A stretch of DNA of 64,000 bases from Nitrospirota bacterium. GTDB taxonomy: Bacteria; Nitrospirota; Thermodesulfovibrionia; Thermodesulfovibrionales; UBA6898. The stretch covers positions 1 to 64,000 of the forward strand of contig QKDO01000113.1 of NCBI GenBank assembly GCA_003252075.1, given 5' to 3'. Positions 9,853 through 20,594 of the stretch are shown in pieces (positions within the stretch are counted from its first letter, which is position 1; every line of letters starts with the position of its first letter). The notes under the pieces were generated by a model. The model ran no database searches, had not been told where the DNA came from, and was given only the letters and a program-made list of their open reading frames with translations. The position numbers were made by a program, and so were the translations under genes.

Positions 9853-12542
9853 TTTACCTCAAGGGTCATTTTTTTTCGCCTCAACAGCTTTTCTAACTCA
9901 ACAGCAACAAACACCACTGACGAAAGCAGGAACGTAAGGAGTAGCTCATTTAGGGTCAGCGGCTCTGTCTTGAATATCGGGTTCAGCGCCGGCACATAAA
10001 CCGTTGCCATCTGCAGGACAAAGGTCAATACCACCGCACCGAGCAAATATTTATTCGAAAATATTCCTAATGCAAAAAATGACTCTTTTTCCGACCTCAA
10101 GGCCAGAACATTTCCCATCTGGCTCAGGCATAACACGGTGAAAACCATCGTCTGCCAGTGCGCATGGCCGGTTTTTAAAGCCCATGCCTGAGTGAACAGG
10201 GAAACAGCCCCCATAAGAAGGCCTACCCAGATTATGTCGATTCCGAGGCTCTGGGCAAATATACTCTCCTGCGGATGTCGTGGTGGTCGGTTCATGATCC
10301 CTTTCTCCGCAGGCTCTGCAGCAAGTGCAAGCCCCGGGAGTCCATCCGTGACGAGATTGATCCAGAGTATATGGATAGGCAGCAGGGGGATAGGAAGTCC
10401 AAGAAACGGGGCGAGAAATATCGTCCATATCTCTCCGGAGTTGCTCGTCATCGTGTATTTGATAAACTTGCGGATATTATCAAAAATCCGCCTTCCCTCT
10501 CTAACAGCCTTTACGATCGTAGCAAAATTATCATCGAGGAGTATCATATGAGCAGCTTCCTTCGAGACATCCGTACCGGTAATGCCCATCGCAACACCGA
10601 TGTCCGCCCGCTTCAACGCCGGGGCATCGTTCACGCCGTCGCCTGTCATGGCAACAAACTGCCCTTTGTCCTGAAGAGCCTTCACGATCTTCAGCTTTTG
10701 TTCAGGGGTGACCCTTGCATAGACTCTGACAAAGCCGACCCTCTCTTCAAATTCCTCAAGGCTGAGTTTCTCAAGCTCACGACCGGTCATCACCGTCCTT
10801 ACGTCATCCTGAACAATGCCGAGTCGTCTGGCTATCGCCTTCGCTGTGATCGGATGATCACCGGTAATCATTACGGGATGTATGCCGGCCGTTGTGCAGA
10901 GCGATACCGCTTCTCTGGCTTCTTCTCTCGGAGGGTCTAACAACCCCACGAGACCGAGGATGGTGATCCCCGTTTCAGTGCGTTCGGGGTTCATGTCTTC
11001 CGGCATCGTCGTCCACTTTCTCATGGCTAAGCAAATAACCCTCAGGCCGTCAGCAGCCATTCTTTCATTTGTCTGCTGGATCTCGGCAGGATCAATTTTT
11101 CTTAACCCTTCACTGGTCAATACATTTACCGCCTTGTCGATTAGCACGTCAATTGCGCCTTTGGTGAACGAAACATAACCAGAGCTCCATGCATGAAAGG
11201 TGGTCATGCACTTTCTGTCGGAATCAAAGGGGATCTCTGATACACGTGAGTATTTTTTTTCAAGCTCATTTTTGCCAAAGCCCTTTTTCCCTGATATGTT
11301 GTACAGCGCAACTTCCGTGGGATCGCCGATCACGTTGCCGGAGGCGTCCAACTCCGAATCATTGCTTATCGCCAAGGCAGTAAAGAGCAGGGAGAGAGGC
11401 TGAAAATCCGCAGGCTGGCCCGGCTCGGCAGTCGCTTCCTCCAAATCTCTTGCGTTAAAGATTCTGCCGTCTGCATATATCTCCTCAACAGTCATCCTGT
11501 TCACGGTGAGCGTACCTGTCTTATCAGAGCAGATATATGTTACGGAACCGAGCGTTTCTACAGCCGGCAGTTTCCGTATCAGGGCATTTTGTTTTACGAG
11601 CTTCTTTGCTCCAAGGGCCAGGGAGATGGTTATCACTGCAGGAAGCGCCTCCGGTATGGCTGCCACAGCCAGTGAAATGGCTGTCAGCAGCATCAGCAGG
11701 GGGGCTTCTCCCCGTATGACGCCGATAACAAAGACAATGACACATATTGCCAGAACGGCAGCAGCAAGCTTCTGGCCGAAGCTTGCGAGTCTTTTCTGGA
11801 GGGGTGTCTTGACTTCCTCCTCTTCCTGGAGCATCGTAGCAATTTTCCCAAGTTCTGTCTCCATACCGGTCGCAATCACGAGTCCCCTGCCCCGCCCATA
11901 CGTGGCAAACGTTCCCTTGTACGCCATATTCTTTCTGTCGCCGATCGGTAGATGTTCGTCATGCAGAGGTGCGGTATTTTTTTCAACGGGGACTGATTCT
12001 CCCGTAAGGGCTGCCTCTTCTACCCGCAGTTGTGCAGACTCCAGAAGTCTCATGTCTGCAGGGACAACATTTCCAGCCTCAAGAATGACGATATCTCCAG
12101 GCACCAGCTCAGAGGCCGCAATGACCGAAGGCATGCCGTTCCTCATGACTGTTGTAGATGGAGCCGACATCTTTTTAAGGGCTGCCATGGCCTTTTCTGC
12201 ACGGTATTCCTGGACGAAACCGATGACTGCATTGAGGACGACTATCACGATGATGGCAATGGTATCAGAAAGTTCGCCAAGGAAACCTGCGATAATGGCA
12301 GCGGCGATAAGGACAAGAATCATGAAATCCTTGAACTGATCAAGGAATATCATGAACGGCGTCTTCTTCTTTTTCTCTTTTAATTCATTAGGACCATATT
12401 CCAGCAGACGTCTCTGTGCATCGTCTGAAGACAGTCCCTTTACCGAAGATTGCAGTGCATTTACAACATCTTTAACCGTTTTCTGATGCCAATGCATGTA
12501 TTCCTCTTTGTCGGTCTGGGCAATATGCAACTGTCGTTCCAC
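9849..12542 (-). CDS. P-type cation-transporting ATPase (P2A-like, Ca2+/Mn2+ type)
   Basis: 897 aa; [11 protein letters not shown] phosphorylation motif, [40 protein letters not shown]; preceded by a yybP-ykoY-like riboswitch. Confidence 0.93.
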   Translation of the reverse strand: MERQLHIAQTDKEEYMHWHQKTVKDVVNALQSSVKGLSSDDAQRRLLEYGPNELKEKKKKTPFMIFLDQFKDFMILVLIAAAIIAGFLGELSDTIAIIVIVVLNAVIGFVQEYRAEKAMAALKKMSAPSTTVMRNGMPSVIAASELVPGDIVILEAGNVVPADMRLLESAQLRVEEAALTGESVPVEKNTAPLHDEHLPIGDRKNMAYKGTFATYGRGRGLVIATGMETELGKIATMLQEEEEVKTPLQKRLASFGQKLAAAVLAICVIVFVIGVIRGEAPLLMLLTAISLAVAAIPEALPAVITISLALGAKKLVKQNALIRKLPAVETLGSVTYICSDKTGTLTVNRMTVEEIYADGRIFNARDLEEATAEPGQPADFQPLSLLFTALAISNDSELDASGNVIGDPTEVALYNISGKKGFGKNELEKKYSRVSEIPFDSDRKCMTTFHAWSSGYVSFTKGAIDVLIDKAVNVLTSEGLRKIDPAEIQQTNERMAADGLRVICLAMRKWTTMPEDMNPERTETGITILGLVGLLDPPREEAREAVSLCTTAGIHPVMITGDHPITAKAIARRLGIVQDDVRTVMTGRELEKLSLEEFEERVGFVRVYARVTPEQKLKIVKALQDKGQFVAMTGDGVNDAPALKRADIGVAMGITGTDVSKEAAHMILLDDNFATIVKAVREGRRIFDNIRKFIKYTMTSNSGEIWTIFLAPFLGLPIPLLPIHILWINLVTDGLPGLALAAEPAEKGIMNRPPRHPQESIFAQSLGIDIIWVGLLMGAVSLFTQAWALKTGHAHWQTMVFTVLCLSQMGNVLALRSEKESFFALGIFSNKYLLGAVVLTFVLQMATVYVPALNPIFKTEPLTLNELLLTFLLSSVVFVAVELEKLLRRKKMTLEVK

Positions 12543-12559
12543 TGCAAATGACCGGTCTT

Positions 12560-12860
12560 CAATCCTGCCTTCTGAATATGTCGAACAGCCCGTCGAGCCC
12601 TGTCTTTTCCACTTTGTTACGGCATAAAGCTCTGCGGTCTCCGCGCAGATCTCTTCACATTCCGAGGACTCGTAAACTTATCTTATCGTTGATTCCTACG
12701 AGTTCCATGCTGCATTTCAGACATCTCGCGTTTCGTCGTATCTTCAATCACTTCTTCTCTTCCACGACGAGTTTTCGATGCCTCTCCTCCTCAAGCTTTT
12801 TTCGTACTCGATCACTGAAATATACCCTTCATTAGGCAATTTCCTTGAACTCGTAGGCAC
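12560..12860 (-). pseudogene. Degenerate small ORF with CxxC remnants between the Mn riboswitch and the ATPase
   Basis: Minus strand: good SD (TTAAGGAGG) and GTG start at 12860, then coding-like text split across frames: ...EGYISVIEYEKKLEEERHRKLVVEEKK / RCLKCSMELVGIN / SSECEEICAETAELYAVTKWKRQG. Confidence 0.35.
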
Positions 12861-12898
12861 GACGGCCTCCTTAAGTACGATTTTCCGTCGAAGCGAAA

Positions 12899-12950
12899 AG
12901 ACCTTTACTACAACTAACAGCCCATGTACACATTAATTGCAGTAAAGGTC
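12899..12950 (-). terminator. Intrinsic terminator / expression platform of riboswitch 2
   Basis: Minus strand: GACCTTTACTGCAATTAA...TTAGTTGTAGTAAAGGTC-TTTT, about 18-bp stem with two G-U pairs; its 5' arm overlaps the P1 3' strand of the aptamer. Confidence 0.8.
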
Positions 12951-13038
12951 TTGCTTATCATGTTATCTGACCAGCGAAGCCGGTCCACCTCAGACAGACG
13001 TATTGATGACCGTCACTGTCCAGCTACTCCCCGTCTAC
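12943..13038 (-). promoter_or_regulatory. yybP-ykoY (Mn2+) riboswitch aptamer, copy 2, upstream of the P-type ATPase
   Basis: Minus strand: GTAGACGGGGAGTAGC...GCAAGACCTTTAC, the conserved GGGGAGUAG...GCAAGACCUUU core of the yybP-ykoY element. Confidence 0.82.
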
Positions 13039-13150
13039 ATCCAAAGCACGCTATCATCTCAATGAAGCAATGTTAGTGACGAAGCAACTGAGAACTTATT
13101 ACCAGCCCGCAAGGCAAGAGGCCAGGGTGAAGTATCATCGCTTCTGATTG

Positions 13151-13990
13151 TTAAATACTGTTTATCCTCATGGACTGGAGTCTCGCAATTCTTTCCTCGA
13201 CCGGTGGATGCGTACTGAACAGCTTCATCATCGACCCTCCTGAAAGCGGATTCACGATCATCATATGCGATGTTGCAGGAGTAGCATGCATGGGAATCGC
13301 CTTTGAACCGCTGTGCAGTTTTTTGAGCGCACTGGCAAGGGCCAGAGGGTTGCCTTGGAGTTTGGCCCCCCCTGCATCGGCAGCATATTCGCGGGAGCGC
13401 GAAATAGCCATCTGTATCAGCATGGCCGCTATTGGAGCGAGAATCATCATCAGGAGCGCGACGAAAGGATTACTTCCCTCGTCATCGTCACTTCTTCCCC
13501 CGAAGAAGAACGCCATCTGTGCTAGATAGCTGATAGCACCGGCGATAGTTGCGGCAATCGTTCCGACAAGAATATCCCTATGCTGTACATGTGCCAGCTC
13601 ATGAGCCATGACTCCGGCAAGTTCTTCTTCACTTAAAATCCGCATGATCCCCTGCGTTGCAGCAACAGCTGCATGCTTCGGGCTCCTTCCTGTTGCAAAG
13701 GCATTTGGCGATTCATCCGGAATAATATAGACCTTCGGCATGGGCATGCCAGCCTTCTGGGTTAGCCTTTTGACGATTCGATACAATACTGGCGCATCCG
13801 CCTCTGTCACCTCCTGAGCCCGGTACATCCTCAGGACGATCTTGTCACTGAAGAAATAGGTGATGAAGTTCATGGCAAAAGCCATCATGAGTGCATAAGT
13901 CATCCCTCGTTGTCCGCCGATCGCTGCACCGCCAAAGACAAGAAGAAGCGTGAGTAACATCATCAGCATGAACGTTTTCACGGTATTCAT
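13151..13990 (-). CDS. htpX: Membrane zinc metalloprotease HtpX
   Basis: 279 aa; [10 protein letters not shown] motif, N-terminal TM helices, [22 protein letters not shown]. Confidence 0.95.
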   Translation of the reverse strand: MNTVKTFMLMMLLTLLLVFGGAAIGGQRGMTYALMMAFAMNFITYFFSDKIVLRMYRAQEVTEADAPVLYRIVKRLTQKAGMPMPKVYIIPDESPNAFATGRSPKHAAVAATQGIMRILSEEELAGVMAHELAHVQHRDILVGTIAATIAGAISYLAQMAFFFGGRSDDDEGSNPFVALLMMILAPIAAMLIQMAISRSREYAADAGGAKLQGNPLALASALKKLHSGSKAIPMHATPATSHMMIVNPLSGGSMMKLFSTHPPVEERIARLQSMRINSI

Positions 13991-14014
13991 AGTTTCCTCC
14001 TTTTAACCGCCGTC

Positions 14015-14073
14015 AAAAAAACCTTTACCCCGGCCGCATGAAACTACTGCTTTCACCGACGAGGATAAAGGTC
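14015..14073 (-). terminator. Intrinsic terminator / expression platform of riboswitch 1
   Basis: Minus strand: GACCTTTATCC...GGGGTAAAGG-TTTTTTT; the 5' arm is the 3' side of the aptamer P1 stem. Confidence 0.75.
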
Positions 14074-14176
14074 TTGCCTGTTATACTTCATGTTTTGTAT
14101 ACCTGACTGAACCGGTCTGTGGCAACAGACGTGCTGACGATCCAGCCACCCTATCTGGGTGCTACTCCCCTTTACC
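14063..14176 (-). promoter_or_regulatory. yybP-ykoY (Mn2+) riboswitch aptamer, copy 1, upstream of htpX
   Basis: Minus strand: GTAAAGGGGAGTAGC...GCAAGACCTTTATCC, near-exact match to the conserved yybP-ykoY core. Confidence 0.88.
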
Positions 14177-14218
14177 ATTCATATTTTAAAGAATACCGAA
14201 TTGCCTGGTCAATAAAAA

Positions 14219-14626
14219 TCAGTCCACTATGCTGATGGTGATTTCCTGCACATTGCCCCCGACGATCGTGAACGCCCTGGTTTCGCCGATGATATCCTCG
14301 GAAAGTCCTACAATCATGTAAAAAGCATCCTCATAGAAAGCAAGATGCACATCCTTTGCTGAAGGATATGCCGGCGACTGGGGATGGGAATGGAAGATCG
14401 CAACCATTTCTTCTTTTCTCTCTCTCATCCGCTTCTGAATTTGCAACTGTTCACTCGGGTCCATGAAATAGCTGACGGGAGAGGGGTCAATATTCTTCAC
14501 AGGATATACCCTAGCCACTCTCCCTTCTATTCCTGCCAGGATGCCGCACGCTTCATGCGGGAAAACAGAAGAACAATATTCAAGAACCTCATTAAAGAGG
14601 TCTCTCGGAATGATCAGGTCAGGCAT
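14219..14626 (-). CDS. M67-family (JAMM/MPN) metallopeptidase
   Basis: 135 aa; PHEACGIL, IFHSHPQSPAYPSAKDVHLA (JAMM motif HxH-x7-S-x2-D). Confidence 0.88.
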   Translation of the reverse strand: MPDLIIPRDLFNEVLEYCSSVFPHEACGILAGIEGRVARVYPVKNIDPSPVSYFMDPSEQLQIQKRMRERKEEMVAIFHSHPQSPAYPSAKDVHLAFYEDAFYMIVGLSEDIIGETRAFTIVGGNVQEITISIVD

Positions 14627-14632
14627 GCGGAG

Positions 14633-15436
14633 TTACTGCAGGGTGCAGTAGCCCTCGTTATAGTCCACGAGTTCTGTAATCGTAGGGCTCTCACTACAAA
14701 CGGGGCAGGCAGGGTTTCTCGGAACCCGTACCTTTCTGAAAGAAGAATTGAGGGCGTTATACATAAGGAGTTCTCCCATGAGCGGCTCGCCCTTGCCAAG
14801 AATAAGTTTCAGGACCTCCGTAGCCTGAAGACCGCCGATGACGCCGGGGAGAACACCAAGGACGCCTGCTTCCTGGCATGATGGCACAAGTCCCGGAGGA
14901 GGAGGCTCTTCGAAAAGACAACGGTAACAGTGTCCTTTGCCAGGAATGATTGTCGTGACCTGCCCTTCAAATCTCAGTATCGCTCCGCTGACGAGCGGCT
15001 TCCCCGCCATCACGCATGCATCGTTCACAAGATAACGCGTAGGAAAATTATCACTGCCGTCAACCACGATATCGTAATCCCGGATAAGATCCAGAATATT
15101 ATCCTTAGAAATCCTGACTTTGAGCGGTACAACCTTGACGTCAGGGTTGAGAGCGGTAAAGGTCTTTTGTGCCGATTCTACCTTGGGTAATCCTATGGTA
15201 TGCACGTTGTGTGCGATCTGTCTCTGAAGGTTGCTCAGCTCAACCGTGTCGTTATCAATAAGAGCCAGGGTTCCCACCCCTGCAGCAGCCAGGTAAAATC
15301 CCACGGGGCAGCCGAGGCCGCCTGCTCCTACCATGATCACTTTTGCATCTGCTATCTTTGCCTGTCCCCTGCCTCCAACCTCAGGAAGAATGATATGTCT
15401 GCTGTAACGCTGCAGCTGTTCATCCGTAAAATTCAT
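14633..15436 (-). CDS. ThiF/MoeB/HesA-family adenylyltransferase
   Basis: 267 aa; RYSRHIILPEVGGRGQAKI, VGAGGLGCPVGFYLAAAGVGTLALIDND, CPVC zinc motif. Confidence 0.92.
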   Translation of the reverse strand: MNFTDEQLQRYSRHIILPEVGGRGQAKIADAKVIMVGAGGLGCPVGFYLAAAGVGTLALIDNDTVELSNLQRQIAHNVHTIGLPKVESAQKTFTALNPDVKVVPLKVRISKDNILDLIRDYDIVVDGSDNFPTRYLVNDACVMAGKPLVSGAILRFEGQVTTIIPGKGHCYRCLFEEPPPPGLVPSCQEAGVLGVLPGVIGGLQATEVLKLILGKGEPLMGELLMYNALNSSFRKVRVPRNPACPVCSESPTITELVDYNEGYCTLQ

Positions 15437-15681
15437 TATTCTTTATCCTTGCGTATGTATAGCAGCCAGTCCGAATCATTGATCTTTTCCAAATGCAGGA
15501 CCTTTTGTCCATGATCTTCCATCGATCTCGGAATGCTTCGAGATGCTTCTTCATGATCCAAAACAATTTCCAAGATCTGTCCTAGCTCCATGGACTCAAT
15601 TGCGAGTTTCGCCTTAACAAATGTATAGGGGCACACAAGCCCCTTGATGTCTATTTTTTTGTCAGAAGAAATGCGACTCAT
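15436..15681 (-). CDS. TusA/SirA-like sulfurtransferase
   Basis: 81 aa; DIKGLVCPYTFVKAKLAIE (TusA CPxP-like site). Confidence 0.88.
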   Translation of the reverse strand: MSRISSDKKIDIKGLVCPYTFVKAKLAIESMELGQILEIVLDHEEASRSIPRSMEDHGQKVLHLEKINDSDWLLYIRKDKE

Positions 15682-15752
15682 GATAGTCCCGCTTTTAACA
15701 ATATCAACGTAATTTCTATTATAAAATAATCAGACACGTATTCAGAAAGATA

Positions 15753-17051
15753 TTACGTCCTTTCCTTGTTTTCCACGCGGATATATACAGCCCTGCCCGC
15801 AACTGTCTGCAGTCTGTTAATCTCCTTGACAGCTCTCATGACGTCTTTTTCACGCGCACGGTGAGTAAGAACAACAAGAGGGACAGCCTTTCCTTCGTGC
15901 CGGTCCTTCTGGATGACCGATGCGATGCTGATATTGTGTTTGCCAAGAATTCCTGATATCTTCGAAAGAACGCCGGGCTTGTCGATCGCGGAAAACCGGA
16001 AGTAATACATCGAGGTAACATCTTCCATCTTCATAAGCGGCAACGGTTTGGCAGTTTTGAAGAATGCTGAAAACCTTCCGGCAGAGCCTGACATGATATG
16101 GCGGGAGATGTCGACGATATCGCTTACCACGGCACTCCCTGTCGGAAGATCCCCTGCGCCTCGTCCATAGTAGAGCGTTGAACCAACAGCATCACCCTCA
16201 ACGTAAACCGCATTGAAAACGCCGTCAACTTTTGATATCAAGAAATCTGCGGGGAGCAAGGTTGGGTGCACCCGCAACTCTACCTTGCCATCGGTCTCCT
16301 TGGTGATGCCGAGAAGCTTCAGGGTATATCCCAGCTCATGCGCAAACTCGATATCCATAGGTGATATCCAGGATATCCCCTCACGGTGGACATCTTTCAG
16401 CGAATACTGGACACCAAAAGCGAGAGAGGCAAGGATGGCAAGCTTGTGTGCAGAATCCACCCCCTCGACATCATATGTTGGGTCCGCTTCAGCATAGCCG
16501 AGCTTCTGTGCCTCCTTCAGCACATCTGAATATTCGGCTTTTTCCGCTGTCATCTTGGTGAGGATGTAGTTCGTCGTACCGTTGATGATCCCATATACTG
16601 CCTTTATCCGGTTCGCTACGAGCCCTTCCCTGAGCACTTTAATGATCGGTATGCCGCCAGCAACAGATGCTTCAAATCCTATTTCAACGCCCGCCTTTTC
16701 TGCAGCCCTGATTATTTCGATGCCGTGTGTAGCAAGGAGTGCCTTATTCGCCGTGACCACATGCTTTCCATTGCGTATCGCCCTGAGGATAAAATCCTTT
16801 GCAACGGTTGTCCCACCGATCAATTCAACGACAATATGAATGTCAGGATCTGAAATAAGTTCATCGGCTCGTGTCGTCAGTATACCCTTCGGTACCTTAA
16901 TTCCGCGGTCCCGGGTAATATCAAGGTCCGCAATCTTCTTGAGATTGATATCGACACCGCTCCGTTCGTTCAGGAGTTGCCGATTCCTCAAAAGGATCTG
17001 CGCCGTGCCGCTGCCCACGGTACCGAAACCAAGAATGCCGACATTTATCAT
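15753..17051 (-). CDS. hom: Homoserine dehydrogenase
   Basis: 432 aa; [31 protein letters not shown]-terminal ACT domain. Confidence 0.95.
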   Translation of the reverse strand: MINVGILGFGTVGSGTAQILLRNRQLLNERSGVDINLKKIADLDITRDRGIKVPKGILTTRADELISDPDIHIVVELIGGTTVAKDFILRAIRNGKHVVTANKALLATHGIEIIRAAEKAGVEIGFEASVAGGIPIIKVLREGLVANRIKAVYGIINGTTNYILTKMTAEKAEYSDVLKEAQKLGYAEADPTYDVEGVDSAHKLAILASLAFGVQYSLKDVHREGISWISPMDIEFAHELGYTLKLLGITKETDGKVELRVHPTLLPADFLISKVDGVFNAVYVEGDAVGSTLYYGRGAGDLPTGSAVVSDIVDISRHIMSGSAGRFSAFFKTAKPLPLMKMEDVTSMYYFRFSAIDKPGVLSKISGILGKHNISIASVIQKDRHEGKAVPLVVLTHRAREKDVMRAVKEINRLQTVAGRAVYIRVENKERT

Positions 17052-18223
17052 ATATTCAACACCTTCTTTATCCCTTTTGTCGCCTGTCTAATCCGGTGCT
17101 CATTCTCCACAAGTGCAAACCTGACATAGTTGTCGCCTCCCTCTCCAAAGCCGATGCCAGGAGAGACCGCTACGCCGGCCTCCTTGATGAGCTTCTTACA
17201 GAACTCAAGAGAGCCCATCTTCCTGAACGGCTCAGGTATCTCTGCCCAAGCGAACATTGTTGCCTTGGGCGGGTCAATAATCCATCCGGCCTGCCTCAGC
17301 CCCTTTACCAGAACATTTCTTCTTCTCTCGCAGAGCAACCTGATCTCTTCAACACAGTTCTGGTCACCCCTGAGCGCAATGACACTGGCGATCTGAATAG
17401 GATTGAACATTCCGTAATCAAGATAACTCTTTATCTTGATGAGAGCGCCGACTATTTCCTTGTTTCCGACACAAAAGCCCACTCTCCATCCTGCCATGTT
17501 GTAGCTCTTGGTCAGGGAGAAGAATTCTACTCCCACATCTTTTGCTCCTGGCACCTCAAGGAAACTGGGTGGTTTGTACCCATCAAATGTAAGGTCAGCG
17601 TAGGCAAAATCATGAATGACGATGATATTGTTTTCTTTTGCAAAATCAACCACTTTTTTGAAGAAGGAGAGTCCGTCAAGAACCTGTGTCGTAGGGTTAT
17701 GCGGAAAGTTCATGATTAGCATTTTTGGTCTTGGCCAAGTGGTCTTGTATGCCTTTTCCATCTCGTCAAAGAAGTCGATACCGGGGCCGATCGGGATATG
17801 ACGCACCTCTCCACCGGCAATAATAACGCTGTATGGATGTATGGGATATGCAGGTGTAGGAGTCATGACGACATCGCCAGGAGTAACGGTTGCAAGCACA
17901 AGGTGTGAGAGCCCTTCCTTTGATCCAATGGTCGCGCAGGCTTCTGACTCGGGGTCGATGTCCACATCAAACCGTCTTTTGTACCATTCACTGATAGCCA
18001 TCCTGAGATTGCTGATCCCCTTTGAGGCAGAATAGCGGTGGTTCTTCGGTTTACGCGCTGCTTCAACGAGCTTTTCTATGATATGTTTAGGTGTCGGGCC
18101 GTCGGGGTTTCCCATGCCGAGGTCAATGATGTCCTCCCCTTTTCTCCGTGCCTCCATCTTAAGATTATTGACGATAGCAAATACATAAGGCGGCAGCCTT
18201 TTAATTCTGTTAAATTCGAACAT
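17048..18223 (-). CDS. Class I/II PLP-dependent aminotransferase (AlaC-like)
   Basis: Start [39 protein letters not shown]-Lys motif. Confidence 0.9.
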   Translation of the reverse strand: MFEFNRIKRLPPYVFAIVNNLKMEARRKGEDIIDLGMGNPDGPTPKHIIEKLVEAARKPKNHRYSASKGISNLRMAISEWYKRRFDVDIDPESEACATIGSKEGLSHLVLATVTPGDVVMTPTPAYPIHPYSVIIAGGEVRHIPIGPGIDFFDEMEKAYKTTWPRPKMLIMNFPHNPTTQVLDGLSFFKKVVDFAKENNIIVIHDFAYADLTFDGYKPPSFLEVPGAKDVGVEFFSLTKSYNMAGWRVGFCVGNKEIVGALIKIKSYLDYGMFNPIQIASVIALRGDQNCVEEIRLLCERRRNVLVKGLRQAGWIIDPPKATMFAWAEIPEPFRKMGSLEFCKKLIKEAGVAVSPGIGFGEGGDNYVRFALVENEHRIRQATKGIKKVLNI

Positions 18224-18277
18224 TACTCCTCCTCTTTCCGTTCCGGAACACCACTCATCCCACACACGCAGCCCATT

Positions 18278-19132
18278 CTATGAACGTGCATCATCATACA
18301 TTTCCTGGGCATGCATGGAACTGCGCACCAGCGGTCCGGATGCGACAAACCTGAATCCCATGCCAAGAGCTCTTTTCCTGAGCGCTGCAAAGGTTTCAGG
18401 CCGGATATATTCTACCACAGGAGGATTTTTCTTGGTCGGCTGCAAATATTGACCAATAGTAAGAAGATCGCATCCGTTGTTCCGCAGGTCGCTGAGGAGT
18501 TCCATAACCTCCTCGATCGTCTCTCCAAGACCCAGCATGAAACCTGACTTGGTAAGAATATCAGGAGCGCTGCATTTGGCATTGGCAAGCAGAGAGAGCG
18601 ACCGACCATAATAAGCCTTTGGCCTAACCTTGCTGTAGATCCGCGCAACTGTCTCCATATTATGGTTCAGTACATCCGGCTTCGCTTCAAGGACAACATC
18701 GAGTGCCGCGGTATTGCCATTGAAGTCGGGAATCAGCACCTCGATCCGAGCTTTCGGCAGTGCAGCTCTCACCGCCGCTACGGTCTTTGCAAAATGTCCT
18801 GCACCGCCATCGGGCAAATCATCCCGGGTAACCGAGGTGATGACAATATACCCGAGATTCATTTCCGAAGCAGCCGCAGCAACCTGCTCCGGTTCATTAT
18901 GATCTACCGTACGGGGAACGCCTGCATCTACAGAACAAAAAGCACATGATCGTGTACACTGCGGGCCGAGAATAAGGAAAGCAGCTGTGGGCTTCGAAAA
19001 GCACTCCCCTCTGTTCGGACAGCGAGCCTCTTCACAGACTGTCGAAAGCCTGTGTCTTCTCAAGAGGTGCATCGTGTCATGCATCCCTGAACGGCGGGAT
19101 GTCTTGATCCATTCCGGAAGTCTCATGTGCAT
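18278..19132 (-). CDS. lipA: Lipoyl synthase
   Basis: 284 aa; CEEARCPNRGECF and CTRSCAFCSVDAG motifs. Confidence 0.96.
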   Translation of the reverse strand: MHMRLPEWIKTSRRSGMHDTMHLLRRHRLSTVCEEARCPNRGECFSKPTAAFLILGPQCTRSCAFCSVDAGVPRTVDHNEPEQVAAAASEMNLGYIVITSVTRDDLPDGGAGHFAKTVAAVRAALPKARIEVLIPDFNGNTAALDVVLEAKPDVLNHNMETVARIYSKVRPKAYYGRSLSLLANAKCSAPDILTKSGFMLGLGETIEEVMELLSDLRNNGCDLLTIGQYLQPTKKNPPVVEYIRPETFAALRKRALGMGFRFVASGPLVRSSMHAQEMYDDARS

Positions 19133-19141
19133 GGAGTATGT

Positions 19142-19669
19142 TCAGTCTGAGCCGAAGAAGGCGATGGCATCCTTCACTCGGAAGAGGTCGACCCGGGTAT
19201 TGAAGCAGGGACCAAAAGGACGTTCGTTCGGAATACCTAAGACAGGGAGAGGATAGGTATCGACAAGGCCGCTCGACAAATCGCGTTCACAAGCAACAGC
19301 AATAATAGCTTCGGGCGCAGTTTCTTTCACGATCTTCCGGGCAAGTGTCCCCCCGGTAGCCACAAAGAGGTTTAGCCGATATTGTTCGGTAATCTCAATG
19401 AGATCCTTGATCTCACACCGGCCGCATCGCTTGCAATTATAGATATTATGGGTAAGCCGTATCGAACAGTCATCGATCTGAAGACAGTGGGGAAGGAGGA
19501 TGAGGATCCGCTTCGTTTTTGTCTTCTCTGCCCTCACCAATTTGTTGTTCATGCTGATGATCGCGTACTGGAACGTTTCCTTCTTGCCCTTCCAGAATGC
19601 GGAAACAAGCATCAGTACAGGGTAGAAGACCTTCAGCACAACACCTCGGGAAAACCTACTCAAGCTCAA
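19142..19669 (-). CDS. DUF116 family protein
   Basis: 175 aa; LLPHCLQ...CKRCGRCEI...ACERDLSSGL typical of DUF116. Confidence 0.8.
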   Translation of the reverse strand: MSLSRFSRGVVLKVFYPVLMLVSAFWKGKKETFQYAIISMNNKLVRAEKTKTKRILILLPHCLQIDDCSIRLTHNIYNCKRCGRCEIKDLIEITEQYRLNLFVATGGTLARKIVKETAPEAIIAVACERDLSSGLVDTYPLPVLGIPNERPFGPCFNTRVDLFRVKDAIAFFGSD

Positions 19670-20588
19670 AACCCATCCCTTCCTTCAGATGACGTCCGCG
19701 GGCAAATGCAGCCCCGCTCATCGTTTGTCTGCCCTCCGGCTTCATTTCACTAATCGACAGCACTCCCATTCCAGTTGCTACCAGCAGTTCATTCCTCAAT
19801 ATCTTTTCTATTACACCCGGAGCTCCTGTTGCTCCATCACTCGTAACCTTCGTTTTGATCAAGGTGACCTTTTCACGCTGAAAAAAACAGAACGCCCCGG
19901 GCCAGGGGAGCATACCCCTTGCCAGATTAAAAATTTCGGGTGCCGATTTATTCCAGTCGATCTTGCCGTCATCTTTTCGGATGATCGGCGCATACGATGG
20001 TTCGCCCGCCTGAGGGAGAGGCCTAACGGAACCCTCTTTGATGCGATCAATGGTTTCAAGAAGAAGGTGGCTTCCCATTAAAGATAGTCTGGCACTCAGT
20101 GTAGGTGTAGTATCTTCAGGCAAAATCTCCGTTGTTGCCTTAAGAAACGTATCTCCGGTATCCAATCCCTCGTCCATAAGCATGGTCGTCACCCCCGTAG
20201 TTTTCTCGCCACGTACGATTGCCCACTGAATCGGGGCTGCACCGCGGTATTTCGGGAGTATCGAGGCGTGAAGATTAATGCATCCTTTCGGTGGAAGCCC
20301 CAGTATCACTGCCGGGAGTATCTTTCCGTATGCAACGACAACGACCATGTCAGGCGCTAAACTAGATATATTGTCATAGAAATCTGCGGCACGCAATCCG
20401 GAAGGCTGAAGGATGGGGATTCCGTGTGCTGTTGCAAATTCCTTCACCGGGGGGCAAGAAAGCACATGTCCCCTTCCCTTAGCTCTGTCAGGCTGCGTAA
20501 CGACTGTCACGACGTCCTCGCGCGAATTTACCAGTGCCTTGAGCGATGGAATGGCAAAGTCAGGGGTACCAAAGAAAATTATACGCAT
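19656..20588 (-). CDS. fmt: Methionyl-tRNA formyltransferase
   Basis: 310 aa; MRIIFFGTPDFAIPSL, NLHASILPKYRGAAPIQWAI. Confidence 0.96.
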   Translation of the reverse strand: MRIIFFGTPDFAIPSLKALVNSREDVVTVVTQPDRAKGRGHVLSCPPVKEFATAHGIPILQPSGLRAADFYDNISSLAPDMVVVVAYGKILPAVILGLPPKGCINLHASILPKYRGAAPIQWAIVRGEKTTGVTTMLMDEGLDTGDTFLKATTEILPEDTTPTLSARLSLMGSHLLLETIDRIKEGSVRPLPQAGEPSYAPIIRKDDGKIDWNKSAPEIFNLARGMLPWPGAFCFFQREKVTLIKTKVTSDGATGAPGVIEKILRNELLVATGMGVLSISEMKPEGRQTMSGAAFARGRHLKEGMGFELE

Positions 20589-20594
20589 GTACCG

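Noticed and set aside
11506-12339. 277-aa plus-strand ORF opposite the P-type ATPase
   Set aside because: Antisense shadow ORF rich in Ser/Ala/Thr.
12548-12835. 95-aa plus-strand ORF in the ATPase leader region
   Set aside because: Ser/Arg-rich shadow composition; minus-strand remnants explain the region better.
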